7,118 nt of DNA from JACCQS01 sp050999295 (GTDB lineage Bacteria > Actinomycetota > Actinomycetes > Mycobacteriales > Geodermatophilaceae): assembly GCA_050999295.1 (NCBI GenBank), contig JBPCPI010000160.1:1-7118 (forward strand), read 5' to 3'. The notes below the pieces were generated by a model. That model worked only from the letters and a program-made list of their open reading frames with translations, was not told the origin of the DNA and searched no databases. The translations under genes and the position numbers were made by a program. This document shows, in pieces, positions 1 to 5,930 of this stretch. Each line of letters opens with the position of its first letter. Positions within the stretch are counted from its first letter, which is position 1.

Positions 1-213
1 CACCAGCAGACCGCCGACGAGGAAGGTGCCGGCGAAGCCGACGCTCACCGCCAGGCCCACCGCGAGCGCCCTGCCCAGCCGCTGGGGTCTGGAACTCTCG
101 ACACCGCTGCTGTCGGCCACGTTGTACGCGAGGAACGCCGGCAGCAACATGAACCCACAAGGGCTCACGAGCGCAAGCATCCCGACTCCGTAGGCGAAGG
201 CCAGCTCACCCAT
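1..213 (-). CDS. CcdA/DsbD-type integral membrane protein, N-terminal part (cut by window edge)
   Basis: The first 71 residues of a polytopic membrane protein are seen; the rest lies beyond base 1. It begins MGELAFAYGVGMLALVSPCG, with the S-P-C-G-F motif at residues 17-21 inside a first membrane segment. A polar loop (about residues 31-46) follows, then a second hydrophobic segment (about 49-71). A Cys in an S/T-P-C motif of TM1 is typical of the CcdA/DsbD transmembrane family, which moves electrons from cytoplasmic thioredoxin across the membrane for cytochrome c maturation or related thiol reduction. I chose the ATG at 211-213; an in-frame GTG lies 9 bases upstream (220-222) and neither has a clear Shine-Dalgarno. 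The actual partner cannot be read from this fragment, and metal-linked or mercury-transport-like relatives also carry an S-P-C motif. Family call fairly sure, exact role not. Confidence 0.8.
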   Translation of the reverse strand, partial: MGELAFAYGVGMLALVSPCGFMLLPAFLAYNVADSSGVESSRPQRLGRALAVGLAVSVGFAGTFLVGGLLV

Positions 214-321
214 TACGCACACCGTCCGATCTCGCGCCGGCAGGTCGATCTCGTCCGCCTGTAGGTCACGCGACCGGCCTGCTAGCCACTCCTCAGCACC
301 GGGTGGCCCCGGGCAGTCCAG
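214..321. other. Intergenic stretch, presumably the ccdA-like gene's upstream region
   Basis: Between the ccdA-like start and the end of the small minus-strand ORFs I see no gene. A GC-rich partial palindrome lies around 300-316 (GGTGGCCCCGGGC). No clear promoter hexamers or metal-regulator operator could be recognised. Confidence 0.4.
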
Positions 322-462
322 TCATGTCTTGTTCACGGTCCCCTTCGGTGTGTTGGGGTGGCGGCGACGCCGGCGGCGTTGCCGGCAGTCGTTCATCTGT
401 TCGCTGGTGCGTAACCGTTGCCGACCCTTGTGCGTCGGCCAACCGGGTTTGCGGGTGTTCAT
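322..462 (-). CDS. Small basic hypothetical protein (46 aa)
   Basis: A 46-residue frame starts MNTRKPGWPTHKGRQRLRTS and continues through a run of six Arg to end in NTPKGTVNKT. Support for coding: strong G/C preference at third positions, an AGGA ribosome-binding-like motif five bases before the ATG, and an ATGA overlap with the end of the upstream small ORF (459-710), a common sign of translational coupling. The product would be very basic and could bind nucleic acid, but I recognise no family. It may instead be the end of a decayed gene carried by the element that truncated the neighbouring cation transporter. Uncertain. Confidence 0.35.
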   Translation of the reverse strand: MNTRKPGWPTHKGRQRLRTSEQMNDCRQRRRRRRHPNTPKGTVNKT

Positions 463-710
463 GGCTGTCCTTCGTGGTCGCAGCCGCCGCGGCAGGGGCG
501 ACCGGACATGGTGCGTTTCGACTGGCAGCTGGCGGGGTCGGCGCCGCACGCCGGGTACGGGAAGCAACCAACGCCGACGCTGCAGTTGCCGCCTGAAACG
601 GCATGCGACGCGGGGCGTGACGCGTGTGACGCGTTACCTGCATGAGTCCGTATGTGCGTGCGCGCGATGGGGGAACTAGAAAACTGGTCACACGCGTCAC
701 GCGTCACCAT
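459..710 (-). CDS. Small Cys-rich hypothetical protein, start uncertain
   Basis: This frame ends in a TGA overlapping the ATG of the 322-462 ORF. Its last 45 residues look coding and contain seven Cys, in the order NCSVGVGC, PACGADPASC and RPCRGGC, which suggests a small metal-binding or zinc-ribbon-like protein. The first 40 residues (TRDACD..., NASHASRPASH) are translated from the GTGACGCGT repeat arms and probably are not protein, so the true start is unclear: ATG 708-710 and GTG 705-707 lie in the repeat, and no good internal ATG/GTG precedes the Cys cluster. No family recognised. It could be a decayed fragment. Confidence 0.3.
   Translation of the reverse strand: MVTRDACDQFSSSPIARTHIRTHAGNASHASRPASHAVSGGNCSVGVGCFPYPACGADPASCQSKRTMSGRPCRGGCDHEGQP
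617..708. repeat. Inverted array of the 9-mer GTGACGCGT
   Basis: Bases 617-634 hold two perfect tandem copies of GTGACGCGT, followed by TACC. Bases 686-708 hold the inverse: reading the minus strand gives GTGACGC, then GTGACGCGT, then GTGACC. The arms are about 48 bases apart. Such tandem plus inverted short repeats are typical of binding arrays for a replication initiator or repressor (iteron-like). The array sits at the 5' end of the small minus-strand ORF pair and only about 14 bases before recognisable transporter homology begins, so it may also mark the edge of an inserted element. Confidence 0.6.
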
Positions 711-721
711 TTCGGCGCCGC

Positions 722-1123
722 CGTGTCGGGATCGGGTTGGCAGCAGCGTCGCTGGCCATCATGCCGTTCCTGTCCTGGGCGCAGCGCCGTACCGGCCGGG
801 AACTCGGATCGGTCACTGTGGTGGCCGATTCCACCCAGACGCTGCTGTGCACCTACCTGCCTGCAGTGCTGCTTGCTGGGTTGATCCTGAACGCCACTTT
901 GGGCTGGTCGTGGGCGGACCCGATCGTAGGACTGGTCATCGCGGCGGTCGCCGTCAAGGAAGGGCGCGAAGCGTGGCGCGGCGACAACTGTTGCTCCCCC
1001 ACCGTCCTCCTCGATGCCCAACCCGCCTGTGGCTGCAAGGTCGGATGCGATGGCGCCAGCTGCGCAGGCCTCGGTGACCGCGATGGAACGCAGTCACCTG
1101 CTGTGGGCGAACGCCGCCAATGA
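722..1123 (+). pseudogene. Cation transporter, 5'-truncated remnant with Cys-rich tail
   Basis: Recognisable homology starts near 722 (VGIGLAAASLAIMPFLSWAQ) and runs through GRELGSVTVVADSTQTLLCT, two hydrophobic segments (YLPAVLLAGLILNATLGW and ADPIVGLVIAAVAV) and KEGREAWRGDNCC. From memory, this is the C-terminal half of a small actinobacterial cation transporter family related to CDF proteins. The N-terminal membrane segments are absent: upstream codons read FRRRR and then enter the 9-mer repeat array. There is no credible start codon with a ribosome-binding site; a TTG at 737 is the best nominal one. After NCC the tail keeps Cys clusters (PACGCKVGC, ASC), which fits metal binding, but I cannot confirm the last 30 residues are native. 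Its stop overlaps the start of the CDF exporter by 4 bp (ATGA), so the two were probably coupled. Confidence 0.72.
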
Positions 1124-2112
1124 ACCGCCACCACAGCGGCTCTGCTTGGGCTGCTCATCATCATGGGGTCAGTAGAGACGTCGACAGGCGGTACCTCAGC
1201 TCAGCTCTATTGCTGATCGTCGGCTTCATGGCCGTCGAGGTAGTCGTCGGCTTTATCGCCGGATCTTTGGCGTTGATCTCCGATGCCGCTCACATGCTCA
1301 CCGACGCTGCAGCTATCGGGCTGGCGCTGGTCGCGATGCGGCTGGCCGCCCGACCCGCCAAAGGCGCGTACACCTACGGACTGAAACGGGCCGAAATTCT
1401 CTCAGCCCAAGCCAACGGGATCACCCTGCTCCTGCTGGTCGCTTACTTCCTCTACGAGGCGATACGCCGCCTCTTGGACCCACCCGAGGTCTCAGGCGGC
1501 CTGGTCCTGATAACAGCCCTAGTCGGCATCGGGGTCAACGTCCTCGCGGCATGGCTCTTGTCCAAGGCCAACCGGTCGAGCCTCAACATTGAGGGTGCGT
1601 TCCAGCACATCCTCAACGACCTATACGCCTTTATCGCAACCGCCGTGGCAGGACTTGTCGTCATCCTCACCGGCTTCGCCAGCGCCGACGCCATCGCCGC
1701 CCTTGTCGTCGCAGCACTCATGGCTAAAGCCGGCTACGGGCTGCTGCACGACTCCGGCCGAGTGCTCTTCGAAGCAGCCCCCCGCGGTATCAGCCCCCAG
1801 CTGGTCGAGACAGGTATCCGTGGCCTGGCCGGTGTCGTCGATGTTCACGAACTCCACGTGTGGGAAGTAACATCCGGGTTCCCGGCACTGTCTGCCCACA
1901 TTCTGGTCGGCAGCAACCACGACTGCCACGAGCGCCGGTCAGCAGTCGAAGCACTGCTAGAAGCCAGCTTCGACATCCATCACACCACCCTCCAAGTCGA
2001 CCACCGGGACGACCTCCTCCCGGAGGCCACCCTCACTCAGCGGCTGCGACCCGTAAGCAGCCCAGGCGACACCGGGCACTCAGATGCCGCCCACTCTGAC
2101 GGAGACGCGTAG
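1120..2112 (+). CDS. czcD: CDF-family divalent metal cation exporter (CzcD/ZitB type)
   Basis: A complete 330-residue cation diffusion facilitator, which exchanges cytoplasmic Zn (or Co/Cd) for protons. A His-bearing N-terminus (H4, H5, H13-H15) precedes DRRYL at the start of TM1. TM2 carries SDAAHMLTD (H58, D62) and TM5 carries HILND (H163, D167): the HxxxD pair in both helices is the tetrahedral transport site of Zn-type CDFs. The YGLKRAEILSAQANG loop (residues 86-100) is typical of the family. The C-terminal cytoplasmic domain shows VHELHVWEVTSGFPALSAHI and ends in a His/Asp-containing tail. ATG 1120 is chosen because the His-rich leader and DRRYL follow as in relatives; there is no strong Shine-Dalgarno, consistent with coupling through the ATGA overlap with the truncated transporter. 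Length is normal and no damage is seen. The metal itself is inferred from the motif. Confidence 0.95.
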   Translation: MNRHHSGSAWAAHHHGVSRDVDRRYLSSALLLIVGFMAVEVVVGFIAGSLALISDAAHMLTDAAAIGLALVAMRLAARPAKGAYTYGLKRAEILSAQANGITLLLLVAYFLYEAIRRLLDPPEVSGGLVLITALVGIGVNVLAAWLLSKANRSSLNIEGAFQHILNDLYAFIATAVAGLVVILTGFASADAIAALVVAALMAKAGYGLLHDSGRVLFEAAPRGISPQLVETGIRGLAGVVDVHELHVWEVTSGFPALSAHILVGSNHDCHERRSAVEALLEASFDIHHTTLQVDHRDDLLPEATLTQRLRPVSSPGDTGHSDAAHSDGDA

Positions 2113-2810
2113 CCGCTTTTCACGTGCCAATCTCGCCGATCCCCTGGGAAACAGTGCGAGATGAGCTCACACCAACCGTGCTCTGGTTCTGGTCTCGGCG
2201 CACCGACGAGACAATCCCGCGCCGCGAGCGGTGCGTTGATCAGCAGTGGACGCCGATCGTCACTGCGGCACGGTGGAATCGCAGCACGCAAAGTAGGGAC
2301 TCAGGCGACTGCCAGGGCCGTTTCGACGGAGCCCGAGAGGGCGGATCCAATGGGTGCCGCAACACGTGGTTGCTCGAACGAGTCGGACAATAGACGGTTG
2401 AGGGCTTCGGCGCGCGCGTACGTGCGCCGAGCGTCTTGCGGGACTCAGAAAGAGACGGCATCAAACCCGAGACGCTTCAGGGGGTCAATCTTCGGCCGCC
2501 GTGGGGGGCCAGTTTTCAGGTGCCTTCGGCATGATGATGGTGGGGCATGGTGCGGGGGGAAATAGTAAACCCGTTTCAGGTTCGAGGATCGCGTGTCGGA
2601 CCCATCGCGAGACGCGCGAAGCATACAGACGTCCAGGCCTGGCACGGCCAGACGCTTCGATGGCGCGGTTGCGCGCGCTAGGGATTTGCTAGACACGGAC
2701 ATACCTCGGGCCGGCACCAGCCGTCTCCGGGCGGATGGCCGATGGATGGAATCGCAGGTCAAAGGACTGGCAGCGGGTACACCGGACCACACGGACATGA
2801 CCACCGGGCA
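2113..2810. other. About 700 bases without a convincing gene
   Basis: Third-position bias is weak in all frames here. The best candidate is a plus-strand frame from GTG 2124 to a TAG ending at 2393 (starting VPISPIPWETVRDELTPTVL); its first 60 residues read protein-like, but third-position GC is only about two thirds, lower than in the CDF gene. It has no clear ribosome-binding site and lies 11 bases after the CDF stop. I see no homology I can name. Lower coding signal and proximity to the tRNA/integrase remnant suggest decayed mobile DNA. Confidence 0.5.
2407..2430. repeat. Short GC-rich inverted repeat
   Basis: TCGGCGC (2407-2413) pairs with GCGCCGA (2424-2430) across a 10-base loop that is itself alternating GC/TACGT. 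It could form a hairpin, but no T-run follows and no gene is placed to use it as a terminator. Confidence 0.35.
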
Positions 2811-2854
2811 TTTTCAATCCGCGGGTTGTGGGTTCGAGTCCCACGAGGCCCACC
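2811..2854 (+). other. 3' part of a tRNA gene, likely attachment-site remnant (attL/attR)
   Basis: A perfect T-arm is present: GTGGG (2828-2832), loop TTCGAGT (2833-2839), CCCAC (2840-2844). It is followed by a 7-base acceptor 3' strand GAGGCCC (2845-2851), discriminator A and CC. Upstream, an anticodon-stem 3' strand and a variable loop of the right length (2818-2827) fit. No 5' acceptor strand GGGCCTC or D-arm is found upstream, so this is not a functional tRNA. Tyrosine integrases use exactly this tRNA 3' segment as attB, and an integrase remnant lies directly beside it pointing at it. The isotype is uncertain: Lys-like by resemblance, but the loop bases read TTC, so homology may begin 3' of the anticodon. 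Confidence 0.75.
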
Positions 2855-3236
2855 GCGCTGACCTTACCTGTGTGTAGAGGTCGGCGGTGATGGCGAGCGA
2901 GCTGTGCCCGAGGCGCGAGCTGACCACCTTCATCGGCACACCGGCGGCTAGCGCCAGGCTGGCACTGGTGTGTCTCGTGCAGCCGGATGGCGGGCAGCCC
3001 GGCGCCTGCGATCATTCGTTGGAACTCGTGGGTCACCCAGTCGGGTCGCAAGCATCGACCGTCTTCGCGAGTGAAGAGCAGTCCGCTCTGGGTCCAGAGC
3101 CCTGCCGCCAGCGCCATCTGGGCTTCCTTGTCCTGCTGATCCCGGTGCTCACACAGGATCGCAACCGTGGCAGCGTCAAGAGGGACCGTACGCGCCGCTC
3201 CGGGTCTTTGGCGGTCCGAACGTCGGGGAGCCGGAA
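2814..3236 (-). pseudogene. int: Tyrosine site-specific integrase, C-terminal remnant with two frameshifts
   Basis: Reading the minus strand from 3236: GSPTFGPPKTRSGA, then after a frameshift near 3188-3197 ARTVPLDAATVAILCEHRDQ..., GLWTQSGLLFTREDGRCLRP, WVTHEFQRMIAGAGLPAIRL, HE. A second frameshift near 2966-2978 follows, then HTSASLALAAGVPMKVVSSR, LGHSSLAITADLYTQ, and a stop at 2814-2816 inside the tRNA remnant. This is the catalytic domain of a phage/ICE-type tyrosine recombinase. The box-II motif should read H-E-T-R-H-T; here about 5 bases are missing, so the catalytic Arg is lost and the frame breaks. GHSS (box-II His) and the nucleophile-position Tyr (DLY) remain readable. The N-terminal two thirds is absent. 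The 5' end of the remnant is the junction with the outer IS110 element; a few more integrase-like codons (SVGDS) lie beyond that element at about 6204-6218. Confidence 0.88.
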
Positions 3237-3261
3237 GTGTTCAGCAGGCTCCCCTCTGTTG

Positions 3262-3545
3262 TCAACTGGCGGTCTTGAAGGGCTTCTTGGTTGCGGTCTT
3301 CCGGGGCGGCGCTGGGTGGGTTGTAGCGTCGGGTGCGCGGGTCCGGGAAGTGGCTTGTCCGAAGCGTCGATGTGCGGGGGCAGGTCGGCCGCGCTGGACT
3401 GATGAGTCGCCCCGCGTTGCCCTCCCGGGCCCGTGCCAACCTCCTCGATCGATTGCTCCGTCGTCTCGTTCTCGGCCTCTTGTGCCGCGGCTTTGGCGTC
3501 GGCGAGGAGTTGTCGGTACAAGGCGTCGGAGATCCGTCGTTTGAG
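3262..3545 (-). pseudogene. Outer IS110 transposase, C-terminal part (separated by inner IS)
   Basis: The minus strand reads L-KRRISDALYRQLLADAKA, then AAQEAENETTEQSIEEVG, GPGGQRGATHQSSAADLP and ASDKPLPGPA. It continues the frame of the 5004-5930 piece after MRC-L. This is the C-terminal tail of the outer transposase. After GPA the frame remains open into the neighbouring integrase, whereas another frame gives a plausible basic ending (APDATTHPAPPRKTATKK, PFKTAS) with a TGA at 3262-3264, so a small frameshift (about +2 bases, near 3328-3338) is inferred. If so, the native protein ended about 25 bases before the element's end. Confidence 0.75.
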
Positions 3546-3549
3546 TTAC

Positions 3550-4763
3550 CTAAGTCAACTCCGTTGGGCGTCGAGTATGTAGACGGGCTTGGTGGAGGAC
3601 GGGGTCGTAGGGAGTTCCGGTGTGCCAGCAGGCCCAGATGACGCGGATCCAGGCTCGCGCGACGATGCGGGTGGCGTGCGGGTTCCGCTTTCCGCGTGCT
3701 CGCGCATCGGCGTAGAGGGCGCTGGCCCAGGGCGACTGCAGGCGGGCGTTGTGCGCGAAGGATGTGATGGCTTTGCGAGCGCGCGTGTTCGCGGCCCAGC
3801 GGAAGTAAACACCGGTGGTCTTGCCCGATGCTTTGGTGACCGGTGCGGCACCGCATTCGGTGGCGGCCTGCTCGGCGTTGTCGACGCGGTCCAGAATCGG
3901 TCCGACCTCGGCTAGCAGCTGGGCCAGGTTGATGACCCCGACGCCGGGGAGACGCTCGAGCAGCCGGGCGCGGGGGTGGCTGGCGACGCGCTGGGCGATG
4001 GGGTGCTCGACGTCGGTGATCACGGCCTGCAGCACCCGGAGAAGAGCGACCTGCGCGGTGATCATGGTGCTCAACGTGTCCGCCGGCAAGCCGACCGGCG
4101 CCACGGGTGCCGTGCGGAGCCGGGCCAGCAGCTCAGTCGCGGACTTCCCGCCGCGGTAGGAGTGGCGCCGACAGAATCCAGCCATCCGTGCCTCTCCGAG
4201 GTGCGCAGCTGAGTGTGGAGTCGGGTAGTCCGTGAGGAACGCCAGCGCGATCGGTGAAGCGAGGGACTGGAACAGGTTGCGGGGACCTGGCCAATGCGCG
4301 TCAAGAGTGGCGGTCAGCTGGTTGGTCGCGGCGGTGCGGGCCCGTACCTGGTCATCGCGCAACCGGACCAACGCCTGAAGCTCTCGCAGCCCGGGATCCA
4401 CCGGTTCCAGCCGTCGCAGCCGATGCCCGTCGGTGCGCAGGTAGTCGGCGAGCTTGTAGCTGTCCCCGGGGTCCGACTTCGCTCCCGAGGCGCCCCAACG
4501 AGACGGGCAGCATAGAAGGACGTCGGGTGGACCGGGACGACAGGGTGCCCAGCAGCAAGCAGCCGGTCCACGACCAAGCCGCTGGTCTTCTCGATGATGA
4601 CCGGCAACGCCTGCGGGTCGCCATGGCCGCGAAGCCGCTGCAACGTGTTCGCCCAACCCGCCTCGCTGTGCTGGAACGCCCACCGCTCACGAACGCCGCC
4701 ATCATCGTCGAGAACGGTGACGTCATGGGTGCGGCTTGCCCAGTCCCAACCGACAACAGTCAT
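3550..4763 (-). pseudogene. Inner IS110-family transposase (DEDD/serine recombinase), one frameshift
   Basis: Starts MTVVGWDWASRTHDVTVLDD; the RuvC-like DEDD residues are D7, E58 (VIIEKTSG) and, after a frameshift, D97 and D100 (AKSDPGDSYKLADYL). A helical middle region and the C-terminal Transposase_20-type domain follow: LERLPGVGVINLAQLLAEVG, CGAAPVTKASGKTTGVYFRW with the probable catalytic Ser in KASGK (around residue 312), then ARKAITSFAHNARLQSPWAS. It ends ...RRPTELT at 3550. Total about 403 residues, normal for the family. Near 4500-4505 the frame slips: the first frame reads FYAARLVGAP, while the family continues (A)RWGASGAKSDPGD in another frame. Single-ORF IS110 elements do not normally use frameshifting, so I read this as an inactivating 1-base loss (or 2-base gain). 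The ATG has no strong ribosome-binding site. Confidence 0.92.
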
Positions 4764-5000
4764 TTCTGGCCTCCCGATGGAGTCGATGATTGACTCATCG
4801 GTGTCGAGGCCCTTCGCCGGTTCCTCATTGTTCGGCCCTCGGTCGGGCATGTTCCTAACGCCGGTCAAGGGCCTCGGCGCATCGGAGGTGGCAGCACTAA
4901 AACTGGCCCTTGAAGGACACGGCAACGAGGCCATCCTCCGACACGACCGAGAGCCACGACCAGGCATCCGTCCCGGCCGCGCATCCGATACTCCCCCAAT
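4764..5000 (-). ncRNA. Candidate bridge RNA region in the non-coding end of the inner IS110 element
   Basis: IS110/IS621 recombinases are guided by an RNA made from the non-coding end upstream of the transposase, with one internal loop for target DNA and one for donor DNA. This 237-base stretch folds on paper into two consecutive stem-loops. The 5' one pairs TCGGAGGaTGGC with GCCACCTCCGA (plus-strand 4930-4941 and 4882-4892) around a 37-base loop. The 3' one pairs CGAGGCCCTTgaCCGG with CCGGcgAAGGGCCTCG (plus-strand 4861-4876 and 4805-4820), 14 pairs with one 2x2 mismatch, around a 40-base loop that has its own GCCC/GGGC hairpin. The order (target loop, then donor loop, then transposase) matches IS621. 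Exact RNA ends are unknown. The region contains no independent ORF, although the outer transposase frame happens to stay open through it. Confidence 0.68.
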
Positions 5001-5003
5001 GAG

Positions 5004-5930
5004 ACAGCGCATGGCCTCCGCCCGGGTCTTGCCTCGGGCGAGCTTGCGTCGGTAGTAGGCGCGGCCTTCGGTGTCGAGGCGGATCTGGGTGGCTGCGGCG
5101 ATGTGGATCATGTGGTTCATCGTCTCTCCGGAGGACGCCTCGATCGGCGCGGTCCCTGTCCAGGACGCGAACCGGTTCTGGTCGGCGAACCTGGCGGCGT
5201 CGCCCACGTCGGCTAGGACTCGGGCGGTGACGATGGGGCCGACGCCGGGCAGCTCGGTCAAGGTGGAGCCGCTGGCCTGGACCGTTGCCTTCAGCTCCTT
5301 GCTGAGGAGCTTGATCTTCTTCTCGACCGCGACGAGTTCGGCGAGCTGCTCGGCCGCAAGCCGGCGGCGGGTCTTCCCGACGACGTCACGGGGACGCACC
5401 GAGGCGAGGATCGCCTTGGCCTGCAGGGCGGTGATGTCCTTCTTCGCCTTTCCCGAGGTCAGCTCAGCTAGCAGACGCTGCAACCGGTTGACGGTCTGGA
5501 CCCGTCGCCGGACGAGCTCGTGGCGGTGGTCGGTCAGCATCCGCAGCGCCTCCAGCTCGGGGTCGTGGGCCAAGACGCGCAGGTCCTTCGCGCGGACCGC
5601 GGCGACGGCGACCGAGTGCGCGTCGTGGGCATCGGTCTTTCGACCGTGGCCGGTGTCGAGCATCCGGACCCTGGCGGCGAGCTTGGCCGGCACATCCACG
5701 ACCTGCTCCCCGCCGGCCAGCAGCCGCTGCGCCAAGGGCCGGCCCGCGCCGTTGCTGCCCTCGACCGCCCATGTCCGCTCCTGCCAGGCCGCGACGTGCT
5801 TGTTCATCGTGGTATAGCCGCCCTTGTCGGTGGCGAACCGCCCGCAGGCGAGCACCAGCTCGTGGTGGTCAACGACCTCGATCGTGACCGACAACTTTTG
5901 GGGGTCGACCCCGATGACGATCTTCTTCAT
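5004..5930 (-). pseudogene. Outer IS110 transposase, N-terminal 309 residues (interrupted by inner IS)
   Basis: Starts MKKIVIGVDPQKLSVTIEVV at 5930, with AGGA five bases before the ATG. DEDD residues are D9, E57 (WAVEGSNGAG), D100 and D103 (GRKTDAHDAH). A helical region (about residues 110-220) includes VQTVNRLQRLLAELTSGKAK. The C-terminal domain has LTELPGVGPIVTARVLADVG and FASWTGTAPIEASSGE with the likely catalytic Ser at 266 or 267. Directly after GE, where relatives have an R-x-S-x-x-G-N-R stretch, the sequence goes straight to TMNHMIHIAAATQIRLDTEG, so about 13 residues seem to be missing in frame. The piece ends AEAMRC at the inner element; the rest (LKRRISDALYRQ...) is at 3262-3545. The frame stays open through the inner element's 5' end into the inner transposase, but that fusion is incidental. 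Confidence 0.9.

Larger units (their letters stand above)
3546..5003 (-). mobile_element. Inner IS110-family insertion sequence nested in the outer transposase
   Basis: Both edges are read directly. In minus-strand orientation the left flank is GCGCTGTCTC followed by ATTGGGGGAG, and the right junction is GGTAACTC followed by AAACGACGG. CTC is shared, so the core is CTC or a dinucleotide within it. Joining the flanks restores TGT-CTC-AAA-CGA-CGG (C-L-K-R-R) of the outer transposase in frame. The element is 1458 bp, has one transposase frame (3550-4763), only four bases between its stop codon and the CTC core, a 237-base non-coding 5' end, no inverted repeats and no target duplication longer than the core. 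All of this matches the IS110 group, which integrates through a circular intermediate. Confidence 0.9.

Noticed and set aside
652..1077. Alternative plus-strand 141-residue frame
   Set aside because: It is out of frame with the recognisable cation transporter sequence and Arg/Pro-rich, as shadow frames in high-GC DNA are.
2124..2393. Plus-strand gene just after the CDF exporter
   Set aside because: Weak third-position bias, no ribosome-binding site and no recognisable family; kept only as a remark on the gene-poor region.
2811..2854. Functional tRNA gene
   Set aside because: No 5' acceptor strand, D-arm or anticodon 5' strand is present upstream.
2689..3117. Minus-strand frame containing VGLEPTTRG
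   Set aside because: After the integrase frameshift it reads the wrong frame and then the tRNA T-arm; this phrase is a known by-product of translating tRNA ends.
3033..3521. A separate 162-residue minus-strand protein
   Set aside because: Its first part is the severed C-terminus of the outer transposase; the rest is out-of-frame integrase.
5071..5817. Plus-strand 248-residue frame
   Set aside because: Antisense shadow of the outer IS110 transposase, which has clear DEDD motifs on the minus strand.
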